A stretch of 64,000 nt of DNA from Lumbricus rubellus (taxonomy: Eukaryota; Annelida; Clitellata; Crassiclitellata; Lumbricidae), in assembly GCA_945859605.1 (NCBI GenBank), contig OX243816.1:34907807-34971806 (forward strand), in the 5' to 3' direction. A program made the position numbers and the translations under genes. Below are positions 1 through 13,400 of this stretch, piece by piece (position 1 is the stretch's first letter; each line of letters starts with the position of its first letter). The notes beneath the pieces are model-generated. The model had not been told where the DNA came from. It ran no database searches and was given only the letters and a program-made list of their open reading frames with translations.

Positions 1-97
1 TGAGTGTATGGTTTGCTTCTTAACTGCATGGTTCATTCCGATTTTTGCCTGGTAGCTAATCGCATTTTCCTCTCACTTTTCATCTTTCTTCTGTCTT

Positions 98-452
98 GTG
101 CATGTTGATTGCGATGTTGATTGCAAATTTGTTCATATTGCGATGTTCATTGCGATGTTCATTGCATGTGCATTGCATGTTCATTGCGATGTTCATTGCG
201 ATGTTCATATTGCGATGTTCATTGCGATGTTCCTATTGCGATGTTCATATTGCGATGTTCATTGCTTGTTCATTGCGATGTTCATTAATTGCGATGTTCA
301 TTGCGATGTTCATTGCGATGTTCATATTGCGATGTTCATTGCGATGTTCATATTGCGATGTTCATTGCGATGTTCATATTGCGATGTTCATTGCGATGTT
401 CATATTGCGATGTTCATTGCGATGTTCATTGCGATGTTCATTGCGATTCTTT
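98..452. repeat. 12-14 bp minisatellite (attgcgatgttc unit)
   Basis: About 28 imperfect tandem copies of attgcgatgttc, some carrying an extra 'at' that makes a 14-bp unit. Both unit lengths alternate. The array is open in several + frames because the unit lacks stop codons. Those translations are low-complexity strings and are not genes. Confidence 0.9.
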
Positions 453-1033
453 GCTTGACTGGCACGTTTAAAGGTTTTGGAAAGGTTGAAATTGGGATGG
501 AAATTCTATTTTTTGACTGAAAGAATTTTAAGACAAATTAAAAGTTATTTGATAACACTTGAATTATATTTTGTGATTGTAAAATCTGTAGGGATTATTG
601 TATAAATTGGCTAGTGTAATTGATACATTGTTTAACATAACATAGTCAGAAAATTTTAATTTGGTTTTAGATATCATCCTACAGGAAATTCTATTTTCAC
701 TTTGAGAAATTTAACAAATCTTGAATTTGATTTATTAATTGAAAATGAGAAAATGATTTTTTGTTATTACCCGTAGGTTAATTATTAACATTTGATGAAT
801 CGAAATGACAGGAAAATTTTATGCTGAATCTCTTGTTTCTGAAGAAAAATGAGCTATATCATTTACGTTCATACCATTGAAATTAAAACATCATTCATTC
901 ATCAGATTTAAATCTTTTGAGAGGAAAAGTAACCGTTCGAGAATGCTGTCAAGGCAGGGTTTATAAATAATGGAAATATCGCCAGTCATGTTGATGTGCA
1001 TGGATGTGTTATTGTAAGGGCTTGTTTTTCCAG
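453..1033. other. Upstream/intron sequence of the X11 gene, no gene seen
   Basis: AT-rich unique sequence between the minisatellite and the first supported X11 exon. It ends in a pyrimidine tract and 'ccag' at 1030-1033, a good acceptor. It is therefore probably intron, unless the gene starts at the Met at 1066. Confidence 0.4.
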
Positions 1034-1468
1034 ATGGTCTTTCTTCCCTAGGGACACAACAGAGCATGATTCGCAGACATAACAAAAAATACATGTCCAT
1101 TCCTTCCGGTGACACTTCGTCCATTGAAAACGAAAGAGATGACGACGACGCCGCCCAAGGCTCGTCAACAGCTTCCGCCTCTCGGAGCGGAATTAAAAAA
1201 GCTTTGAACCGCACCGAGACCGTCGCAGCACACAATCACTCGTCCGTGAAAACGGGAAATGGATGTGCCACAGCGGTTAGACCAGAACCACTCGACCATA
1301 TTCGCTCCGCTCAGGCGAAGATGGATTTGAGCGATGGGAAAGCAGTTGCTTCCTCAGAGGTGGCTGGAACAGATCTTGGAATTACGACGTCGAAACACGG
1401 CGAATGCACGTGCATGGAAAAGTCCGACGAAGACACGGAAAAACCAGCGAGTCGCCCGGTCGAGGGAG
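1034..1468 (+). CDS. APBA1: X11 N-terminal exon (start uncertain)
   Basis: Open from just after a stop at 1015 through the donor gtaatc at 1469, and ends in phase 1. It encodes a polar, Ser/Asp-rich segment ([12 protein letters not shown]) with no fold I recognise. The start is either Met 1066 or an acceptor at 1032-1033 (tttttccag) or 1050-1051 (ccctag). Its last base (G) plus the first two bases of the next exon (AG) make a Glu codon, which supports the join. Confidence 0.65.
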
Positions 1469-4400
1469 GTAATCGATCTAATTGAATATCATCTACGAGT
1501 TAGATCGCTGTTTGTTTGCCTCCAGGTGCTTCAACCCCCAACTTATATAGCCACTGCAACCCCAAGTTATATAACCACCATAACACAAACCCAAGGTATA
1601 TAACCACAGTACATGTTAAGATGTTAACTGTAGAGTATTATAGCCATATAATATTATATCCACCAAATATTATAACTCAGTATTATTATAAGCAGTAAAT
1701 AAGAATATTCACTGCTTACAATATTTTGTAACACCCAAAAATTAAGACACCAAAAGTTATAATATAGGCGTGCCATATTCCGAATGGACAATAATCTGCC
1801 CCTGTGTTTTGTAACCATCAAATATATCCATGATAATCTTAAACTATCATTTTGGTGATCTATCAGTAATGCAAGGTGTTAACTGGTATGATGGCATCAT
1901 TATTAACACAATTGCATTTTACAGTCTTTCATACACGCAAGAAATGTTACCATCTGATGACATGTATCATCGCGTATTATAAAGCTATGTAATTAATATT
2001 TCTAATGTAATTTATGAAGATATCATCAGCAGATGGTATCACCATTTTATAATCACCGAGACTCTTAATTACCAAACAGAAACGATTACCAATTATCATG
2101 ATCACTGAATATTTGGCGATAACAAGTACTACGGCCATCACACTTAGGATTGCAAACACTGAATACAATGGCCACCAACTGTTTTAACAATTCAGTGTTT
2201 TGCCATCTGTGTTACTTCAGACTTTTTTAACAATGGAATGTTTGCATATGCAAGATTTTCTTTACATTGTTAAGATTAGTGCGCATTTTCTTACTCTGCC
2301 TGAGATGTTGTTTCAGTTTTAAAATTTTGCCTGCTTGCTGTTAACTGTTAAGTATTAATCCGGAATGTTCGGCTTCTGATGTGTATGAGTGTTTGTTGTT
2401 TTCAATTTATCCTTCAAAAATATATAATAATATTATATCCTCATTTACATGTTATGCATATGTATGAATGTATGTGTGTTTGTATGTGTGCATCTGTGTA
2501 TGTTTTTGCAATTTTCCTATTATCTTCTGTGTAATTTTATTGAAAAGTCTCACAGCAGGTCGTTGTCTCAGTTATACTGTGTCTGATTATAAATAGATTT
2601 CTATAATAGCACACTAGATAAGTTAGTTTTTTCACACGTGGGGATATTTTTGCTGCCAGAAGCATGTCTGGTCTTGTTTGCGTGCTAATTAAGTCTGTGG
2701 ACATCACTAGTCCAGTCGGGTTTTTTTTGTCTCTGATTACATTTTGATGCGAGCTGGTCTTCATACGATACGATGTTCATCTGACATTCACTTTGTGTGA
2801 TTTATATAGTGTCTGTTTATGGGATTGCATAAATTTGAAAAATTTGCAATTAGATTTGAGAAATGAGGATGTTTCACTATCAAACTGGTACTGTTCTACG
2901 ATTTGATGAAATCTATTATTGTTATTGCTGTTGTTATATTGTCTTCTTCTGCCTTGTTCAGAATGTATTGTATTTTTATGTCTGTGTTTTGCAAACCCTG
3001 GTACACAGCGGCCTTCAACATACAACAGTCCTATCTATATGATTCTGTGATGTATTTGAGCTGCATGTTTTGTGCGAATGCAGAGTATAGCACAGATGAG
3101 GAAACAGACGAACTGTTGAACAAACAGTACACTCGACACGAGAAGGTCGACATTCCGGAACTTTCCTCTTCACCGGTCAACCGAAGCCAGGTTGGAACTT
3201 TAGATCAGTTGACCTATTAAGCTACGTTGTTCCATGTATTACAATGTGCGTGTTTGACCCATTAATGTAATTGTTTGACAGTGCAATACGTTGAACTACA
3301 TGTCTGCAGCTGTGTTGATTCTATTTTTCTATTTCTGTCAACGACAATACACGAAATTGCAATGTGTTTTTTTTATAGCCTGACTGCAGGTCCTATACTT
3401 AGTGTAAAAATAACCAAAGTCCTCATATTCGGTAGTTTGCTCTATTTTCTGTAGCTGCGGTAAGCTGCTGTCATTAAATATTGAGCGCCTCTGATTAGGT
3501 TGAGGTGTGAGTGGCACTCTATAAATCCGTAAATAGAATAGAATAGAATTTTTCCGCAATTCAATGCAACCGTGAGGTTGTTCTTGTAGCATGATAGAGA
3601 TGACATTTTTGGACACCCATTACAATAGCCAAGCGGTAAATTTTGATGTTTGGCAACAATGTTAATGTAATATTACTGTAGTTATATAATAAATGAATAA
3701 CGTCATTTATCCTGCTTTTATTAATGTAATATTACTGCAATTATATGACTAACTTCAATTAATGAATAACTTTATTTATCCTGCTTTAATTTACCAGACC
3801 CTAAAGAAATTTGCTGACCCACTTGCCCTTATCTTTCCTTGCCTTAAAAGGGTGTGCTTGTTATTTCAGAGTGAAAGAAGGCAGAATCGGGCTCGTGAAG
3901 GTAAGCAAGATGCCTATCTGATTGATTACATTGCATAGTTTAGATGTTATCGCAATTAGTGCTTTTTCGCCAAAAATGCTAACGATACATATCTTTAATA
4001 TTAATCTGTTTACCTCTCACCTATCTGTCAGAAGTTTATATCCTGCTGCGAATCGATAATTTCTTGAGCACCAAAGGAACACCTGCTGTGCTTTTGTTGA
4101 ATTTCCATTGTCATGGTTGCGCTACAGTGAAAAATGTCCATGAAACGAATAACCTTTAGAGACTGATGTTAATGGAGGCTCATAATAAATTAAATACTAA
4201 AAATACTTCACAGTCCTGAGTGCCTTTGAGACATTATTAGAAGTCCTATTGATATAGAAATGCCCAGGTATTATTTAGATTCATTTGTTGAAAAATGGTA
4301 AGTTTGTCAAAAATTGCAGATTATTATGCCAATTTGACGGGATAACCTGGTCTTTTTTGTTCTACTGTCAGTAGAGGGTACAACTTGTGTTTATTATGGT

Positions 4401-7400
4401 GAAGAACTAGCTATCTGATACTGTGAGAGATGAAATATTTGTCGTATTTTCCTGGCATGCATACTCACATAATGCATAGATATTAGATACACAGTACTAC
4501 ATGTATATTGTATAATTGTATATTATAATGTATATACTTGCAAAGTCTTGCATACATATATGTGAGTTTTGATTCAATTTAATTTGCTGTAGGATTGTTA
4601 ATATATTTGTTTGGCAAAATGATTATTGATTGTAGAAATCCAATTTTAAACCGATTATCGGATTTTTATTGGCTTCCATAGAAAATCCGCTATTCCCAGC
4701 GTGGCGGCAATAAGCAAGGATTTTTGCGGCTATCGAATCCCATTTGATTAGATGTTGAAAAGTGTTTGAGAGGTTCTGTAATTAATTCGTCTCGTTCGCT
4801 GCTTGCGAATTATATATTGGTTTTCATTTATGTTGTCACAAAATGTTGAACGTTGATTAAATACCTGGCCACGTTGCATTCAAAGTGCTGGATCACAGTG
4901 CCATGCCGTTGGTAATGCAGAGCTCTGCCATTTATTTGTTGCAAGTAATTTGTTTTCATGGTAACCTGCATGAGCTAATACACGTTAGTTACAGAGCCTA
5001 TTATACACTTTTTAACATCTAAAACGTCAAGTGCAATGAATTCCAAGTGCGTCCTATATATCCGTGTGTGTTGCATTTGTTGTGTTTACACACCAGTGCA
5101 TTAGGCTCCATTTAATTTTCGATTTTCTCAAGTCCTATAAGTCTGTAACCTCTAAGCCTATATGGTCAGTACAAATGCTTGAATCATGTCTTTTAATTCT
5201 CGCTACGAGAATGATTGTAAGAAAGTGAACTAAATTAATTATCATTTTGCAAATAGTAAAAGCATAATTTCAGAATAGATTCATTCATACCTTTATAATT
5301 TATATAGTTACTGTTTCTCTTTGTTGACTTGGTGTTTGAAAACTCAAGTCTGGTGTTGTTCTAAAGTGGTCAACTATTACCACCATGCTTCCAGATTGAA
5401 AGAAACTAAACTTTAATCCTCAAAGTTATATGGCCAGCTTCTGTCCATCCTGTGTTAAAAGATTCTCTGTACACGTGTGAATGAGTTTTTGGCGTAAAAT
5501 GGGTTTCATGGTCAATGTTTGTTATGACTGTACCTGTTGTTGTTTGCCTTGATGGTGCTGTGACAATCACCTCTTCTCATTGGGTACAATAATTCACCAA
5601 AAACCTTCGATGATGGTAAGTCGGTCTCTGTGGTGCACGTGACCCGCTTCTAGAAAATGAGCTATATGAATATGTTACCTGTGCTCCACATCCTGGGATT
5701 GGTTTGGGAACGTGCATCTTGGTACTGTCCTGCTGTTTTTAGAAACTGGAACTTTCTTTATGGACATTTGCTGTGTAGTAGTTTTTATTTTGATGTTGTC
5801 TGTGTTTTGGGTTTCATTCAGTTTTACTTTGTTGTGGTTTTGAATGTTGATTTGCATTATTTTGCTAGAACACTTTGAGCTTCACAAAACTAAAATATGA
5901 TTGAGAGCATTTACGGTTTTTGTATCATTAGGGCAGTTTTTAGCGGTGATGAAAATGCCAAGCATAATCTTAGAGTTAGAGTAATTATGTATATTGTATA
6001 GAACAATTTAATTTTCTTTGTAGTGGTAATGGGTATATTTTGAGGTGTGCTAATTGAGTTAAACTTGCTTTAGAGTAGTACTGATATTTTTATGATGACA
6101 ATGACATAATTTTATTTTTATTATGACAATGACAGAATTGCTTTGAAGTTTTTGTTGCCAATAAAAGTTGAGTTGATTTTGTTTTGGTTGTGGTAGATTT
6201 TAAGTTTTGTAAAGGATGGATTAATAATTAGTGCTCTTTGGCTAGCTCTTTTAAGGGTAGTATGGTAGTCCTTGTAGAGTGAGGATTAAGCTACAACTGC
6301 TTTTTAATGGTTATGGCAAAGTTTTGGTTTTAAGGCTTGTGTTTTTGTTTTTATGAGCTACTTCGGACAGTTTTTGGTGACTTGGCATTGGCAGAGTTAC
6401 TGTAAATGTTTGATTGTGGTAATGGTTGACATAACAAGATCAGTTTTTGTTGATTGGTGCTTGTAGATGTAATCTGAAACAGGTTTTAGTCACTGTAGTA
6501 CTACCTCTTGTTGTTCTAAGTTGGAGATGTTGTCAATTGGCATTATGCTTTGCTTTCCCTGATTTTTGTTTTCCTGGGCGCTGGCTGTAGCTGATGGAGA
6601 GAGATACCTGATTTTGAAATATTATTATCATTTATTAATTTGTTGTCATTTCGTAGTCTCTTTAATAAAATTTATCAGCAGTGGTGTTAAGAATGTCAAT
6701 TTTGGTTAAAGAAAAAATTTATGGGACGAAGTTTATAAAAAAGTGAGAATTTTTGCAGTTTGAAATTGATTGTCTAAAATAAATGAATTGGTAGATAATT
6801 TCTGATCATTTTTATCTGCTGTTTTAAATACTTGGTTAACAGGTAGAGTATTTTACAGCTAAATATGTATATGATTTTCTAACAAATTGTGGTTTATTTA
6901 AATGAATAGGTTCACACAGTGCTTCCATGTAGGTTTCTTTTTCGGAGGCGCTATATAAATTCTCGGATTGAATGAATGACGAACTTCTGCTGTGTTGTAG
7001 TGGCATTGCGTGACCCAACAAACGAAACAGTTCTGATCGAGGGTGTCCTGTTTCGAGCAAACTATCTTGGTTCAACGCAACTCATCTCTGAAGGCCAGCC
7101 TTCGAAAGGCATGAGGATGATGCAGGCTCAGGAGGCCGTCGGAAGAATTAAGGTTAGGGTCTTTGAGTCTGATTCATTACTCAGTTATCTACTTTACTCT
7201 GTGACATCGTTAGAGAAATGTACAAGGGGTCATTCAATTATGAATTCTAATGATAATGATAATGACAATTGATAATGATGATAATGATAATGGCAATTTA
7301 TGTGTTGCCGTAGCGCAGCCATGCCATTACCAGGCCAGAGCAAGATCGTATTCTAAATCACAATTCATTGGACATTATAATCAATCAATCGCATCTTTCC

Positions 7401-10400
7401 GCTGGCATCAATAGCCTGTATTATTATGATTCTGCATATAGGCTACACTTTTGACCCAATACAATAGGTGTGTTGGTGTGGATCATTTCTGAGACAATGA
7501 CTCAAAGAGTCGAGTAATTCTTTATGGTACAGTTGTTTATTCACAAAGATTGATGCCGCATCATTTGATACATGTCATGTCATGACGGTTGGCTACATGA
7601 GTGGACCAAAGTACTCCAACAATATCTATCCTTTACGGTCCGCAATAGCGCCGCTCCTGATAAACCAGTCCACAGCGCGATGTTATCATTTGATACTGAC
7701 ATTTTAAAAGGCAGGAATATGTATAACTTTGATTAAGAGTTGTAAACCATGTCTTTGAATAAGATGTTGTCTTTATTTGAGTGCCTTGGGTTAGTTCTGC
7801 GTTTTCAGATTTTTTTTCACAAATGAATCTTGTGACTTATCTACGAAAACGTTACTGTGCTGTGCATTTTCATGAAATCGAACCTCGAACCAGTGATGTA
7901 TGACTCATAAAACAATATGTTATAGAATGTTGCTCAGTATCAAGAAGCGGTTAATTTCAGTGTTGGTTAGTATTAGATATGGCCAAGTACAGACTGAAGC
8001 TCAGTTTTATTTATTGCATTGTCCACCAGCAGGCTGACCGCATTGCTACATGAACTTCTTTTTTGCTTTTGTGACCTATGCTTATGGTTGTAGAAGAGAT
8101 TGGCGGTAAGTCTGCTCTGCGTCTGCTTTCTGTGTATATGTTTGTGCCATGTTTGAACGAGGCGTTCACAACCTATGAAGCTTTTTAGTTCTTCACACGT
8201 CAAACTATCTAAACAGAGCTATATGCATCTTGGGCACTGACGTTGTTTCTTCTTTTAAAACTACCGGTGTCTGAGCAGATCTTGTACTCAGTAGCAAGTT
8301 TGCAGTGTGAAGGATAAACATTAAACAGTGTTAAACACCTTCACTTGTGGAAACCAACATTCTAACTTTTTTATCACTGCAGCCTGTTGGCCTTACTATT
8401 GATTTACATCCTGTAACTTTAAATCGTTGGTTCATTTGTCATAGTCTAATGATTAGGCTGCAGAAATGATAATGATCATATACTTTGAGCATTTTGACAT
8501 CGGTGCCATGGAAGTTCTTAGATTAGATTGTATTGTATAGATTTTCTTTATGACAGTGTGTTAAGTACTTCTTCCTTGAGGTCCAAAAGATATAGATCTG
8601 CATCTCAGGGAGGCTTGGATCAATGGATCATTGCACACGTACTTTAGAATGCCAGTTTCTCACTATGTCACTAAGTAAAAAATTGCCTAGTGATGACAAA
8701 TGATAACTTCTTATGACTCATGATATGAAATTTTGTCTTTGCTGTTACTCTTCTTTTGTGGTGATTTTTGGACAATTCACTAATTGACATCTCGAGTCTG
8801 TCTCTATCTCCGTCTATCTCCATCTTTCATTGTTGATTGCGTTATTTGCTCACTCTGCTTACATGAGATTTTGCTTTTCATTCCCGATGTTGTGTCTTGT
8901 CACATGTGCGATTGCACTCTATCTGTGTACCTGTGTAAGCCGTATCGGGTATCTGAACTTAACTTCAAGAAGACGAATCTACTTATTTTCTGCACTCCAT
9001 TTTTTCTTAATTTTTTGCTCACTGACTTGTTTGTGTGTGTTTTTTGTATCTTTCCTTGCTTCTTTCCATCTAGTTTTTTGGATGTCTCTTAAATTCAAGC
9101 ACCCTGTGATTATTTCTCTTGTCATTTTATTCAATTTTTTAATTATTTTTCTGATTCCTGCTTGTGTAAGGTCAAGTGTCATTTCAAGCGCACTTTATTT
9201 GTCTGTTGTGATTTTGATGCTTTTGCAATTTCTCTAAATTGTGATTTTTCAAGAGCATGTTGGCTAAACTTGAGCAGATGAGAAATTAAATGAGTGAAAG
9301 TAGATTTCTGTGCATTACTACATGGTTACCTTCGATATTTGGGAGTTTTGAAGGTTAGGGCATTGTTTTCTCGTCTATCGTCTATTATTGTATTTCCAGT
9401 GGTTTTAATCTTGTTATTATTGTATGAAATGTTTTGGTGTTAATCTTTACATTCAGGGTTTGTATGCTAGTGTGTCATTTAACTTTCATAGTTGATGCCT
9501 ATATGTCGATATGATCTCTGGCTCAGTTTTTCCTGTATCTGTTTAATACTGTGAATATCCTTGTACGGTACAAGCCAATTTTATGTATTATTGCACCAGA
9601 GAGTTTGACAATGCTTTTTATATTTTCATCTGACTTTGTAACTTTTCAGACATATATCTAAGAAACTTTGACATGTATCTAAGAAACTTTGTTGATTTGT
9701 GGCCATTAAATAAGCAGTAAATACCCTTCATTTTGTCTCACAATTTCCTTAGCAAATAATTATCTTCTTTTACTGATGTAACTATTCTTTTGGAGTGTTA
9801 TTTGTAGTGAATCTGTGCAATTATTTTGACACCTTCTAACATTCGAACCATATTATTGTCTCGGTTTTATTACCTATATATATATACTGCATTTTTAACA
9901 TATATATATATGTGTGTGTATATATATATATATATTTTGTTCATTTATTTATTGACTTGCATGTCACATCAATAATCACATAACAGAAACAGACATTAAC
10001 AACAACAAAACTTCAACAAGGAAATAATTGTTATAAATTTAATATTAGTGCAGGTCAATGAGTCAGCCGACAAAGGTCTAAAAGACCCGCTTAAACTCGG
10101 CTGGCTCATTTACAAACTTAAATCTTGCATAAGTAAATGTGGAGAATCAGAATTCCATCAAGATAAGGAGACACCAATAACACATTAAAAATAAGGTTAA
10201 GTTGAATATGTGGCGGTACACAAAAATAGCAGAATAACATAAGGCCATACACTATTAATTAATGTAAATGCAAAGCCTGAGAACATCATAGGCTCAAGCA
10301 TATATCTCACTCAGACGGGGAGGAGGCATTCCCATAAACTTATTTTTAAAATCCCCATTATAACCTACACATATATAAAAAGTACTTTAGTTTATTTTTT

Positions 10401-13400
10401 AAATGTTTGATGGATACAGCAGTTCTTATATCCACAGGAAGAAAATTCCATACCGGTGGGCCAGTGCATTTAATACAGAATTGCTTAAGATTGAGTCTTG
10501 CACTGGCACATCGATAACTATTAGATAACCTAGTGTCATGGTCATGGATATCAGAGCCAAGGGAAAAGAATCCATCAAAGTTGGGAGGCAACATACGATG
10601 ATGATACCTGAACATAAACAGTTCTATTTGCAATTTAGTAATATCACAATAGCTGTAGAATTGTGTGCTTAAGAAATGTAGGTTTTGTGCTTGAACTCCA
10701 GAGCAGACCAAATATCACACGGATAGCACGTTTCTGAAGGATTTCCAATGCATTCAAGCGACAGTGATAGTTAGAGCCCCACGAAATAATGCAATATGAT
10801 AAATATGGGAAAATTAGGGCATAGTACAGACCAATTAAAGAAGTTCTGGGTAAGCAATGTCTTACACGAGACAATATACTAATGTTTTTAGCAATTTTTC
10901 TGGATATATGGTTAATGTGTATATATATATAGGGCTGTGGATTTTAACGATTAATTAATCGATTAATTGTCAAAAATTGTATTCGATTATCTTTAGTTCA
11001 TTCGATTTTTTCCCCACTTATTTCATGATATCAGGCGTTTTGGCGGATTTCTGGAGTAAACATTTTAACGAACTATGATAGATCAAAACGTTTCAGTGGA
11101 AATTGAGTCATCATTTTACATTTAAGGTAAATGCAGATGGAAGAGTTGAGGATGGACCATGGTTACAAAAGTTAATGTCTTTAAATGTTGCAATATAAGC
11201 AGTTCTCTTACTTACATTATCACCCTCAGCTTATGGATGATTGAAGCTTTTTGTAGAAGTTTTAACTAACTTAGTGAGTACATATGTATAGCAGTTTTTA
11301 TGGTTTTCGTAATGGGTACTGAATTGATCAAATTCTATTGACCATTCAAAGTTAATTTTTGGATATTAATCGATTAATGTTTAATCAATTCCAGCTCTAA
11401 TTTTTGTACTCTATTAGTAAGTGATGACATTAAGAACTGTATGTAGTTTGTTTCCACAGTATTAAGAAAGAGTTTGTTACAGTCTGTTTATGATGTTGGT
11501 TAGGTTCCGAGTCTAGAGGTGTTGTGTATGTAACTATGTAATGTATATGGGCATTTATATAGCTCCTTACAATTACCTTGCAAAGGTGTGAGCTGCAGCC
11601 AATAATATAGCTGTGCTTCTACAGTCCACACCTAATACTTCAAGGGATACAGATGTGTGATTCTGCAATTAGCACCAACCAATTTATTTGTTGCATCTTT
11701 TTAAATGGCAGGCACTACAGAATATGCATGATTAGATGGTTAGTTTTCTACCTGGTCAATATTTCGAGTAAACTGAAATAATTTGAAAAGATAAAATTAA
11801 AATTTTGATGAGATTTTTGCTTTTAATGAATGTCAAGAATTGATGTATGGTTACCATAGTTATCAGTTGAGCTGTGTTGTCGTTTTTGCAGGCTCCTGAT
11901 GGCGAGACGCAACCAAGCACCGAAGTCGATCTCTTTGTCTCAGTTGAAAAGATCATGGTCCTAAACACAGATCTTCAGGTCAGTACACACACACACACAC
12001 ACACACCCATGCACACACACACATGCACACACACACATGCACACACACCCATGCACACACACCCATGCACACACACATGCATGCAGACACACACACACAC
12101 ACTTACCCATGTGCACATTCATCCTCCATGCTTACACTTTCACGTCTGCACTTAATATTGACCGTAAGCATATGTTAAGAAATTATGTTTGTATCGTACA
12201 AGTTTTTGCAATTTTATTTTTCTCGTTAGTTGGAGAAGGTGATCTGTTTAAAATTTGATGAATGTGTTAGAGAGAGGAAGGCACAAATGATGGTAGTGAA
12301 ACTTAGCTCTGAAGCATCAATTGACTTGATTTTTTCTAGGAGATCATGATGGACCATGCGCTGCGAACCATATCATACATTGCCGACATCGGTGACATTC
12401 TCGTCATCATGGCGCGGCGTGGACCCATCATGAACCAGAGTTCAGATGCGTCAACGCGTCGTCGCAGCCAGACGAAGATATGTTGCCACGTCTTTGAGTC
12501 TGATGAGGTGAGAATACGTTTGAATGTGATTGCTCTCGCTCTCGCTAGACTATCCTTCTGGCAAGAACTTTTATGGCCAAACATCGCGCCTTTGCTCGTA
12601 TGAGTCCTACCTTCCCCTTGCCATTTAATGACCTTCCCCTCTTTATTCTTTGAGATTTTGGCCGCTAACGCCGCTTGAAGATCTTTTCTCCATCTAGGTA
12701 GATGTGCTGAGTGCACCTCTGAATGGCTTTTGCTGTAAGAAGTGCTATGCAAATTTGTAAAATATGATACAATGTAATGTAATTGTCCCAAAATTTGGTC
12801 ATGTCTCATGTAATGTGCAAGATGTCTTGAATTGGTTCCCTTTCCACAGCGGATTAACTTCAGGGTCTGTGCGTTGGTTAAGCGGTGCACTGAAGGACTC
12901 CACCGTATCTGCAAGAACTCTGTTGTACTACATTGGATGTTAACTAATCTGTGGGAAGCTCAATTGAAATAGATTTAAAGTCATGGTGGGTGATTGACCT
13001 AATTTTGTTAAATTTTAAATCACTTGATTGATTGCTTCACATTGATTGATTGTTGATTGATTTCAGGCTCAGTTGATTGCTCAGTCTATTGGCCAGGCCT
13101 TTCAAGTGTCTTACATGGAGTTTCTGAAAGCGAATGGCATCGATAATCCTAGTCATATCCGCGAATTAGATTACCAGGAGGTGCTCAACCAGCAGGAAAT
13201 ATTTGGCGAGGAGCTTTATCTCTTCTCCAATCGTGAAATGCAAAAAGAGGTCAGTACTACGTAGTCGCCCATTCCCAGAATTCCAAACTAGGTCAATAAG
13301 AAATGATGAGTTCTGTGGTGTAAATAGATTACGGTGAGCAATTTCTGCTGACATGATGCCATTCAGTATTGAATGAGTCTGCAGCCAATTCTTGATAATG

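Noticed and set aside
8784..9237. Two overlapping hydrophobic ORFs (102 and 135 codons)
   Set aside because: They lie in a T-rich X11 intron. Phe/Leu/Ser-rich hydrophobic translation is expected from T-rich DNA, and there is no matching splice structure.
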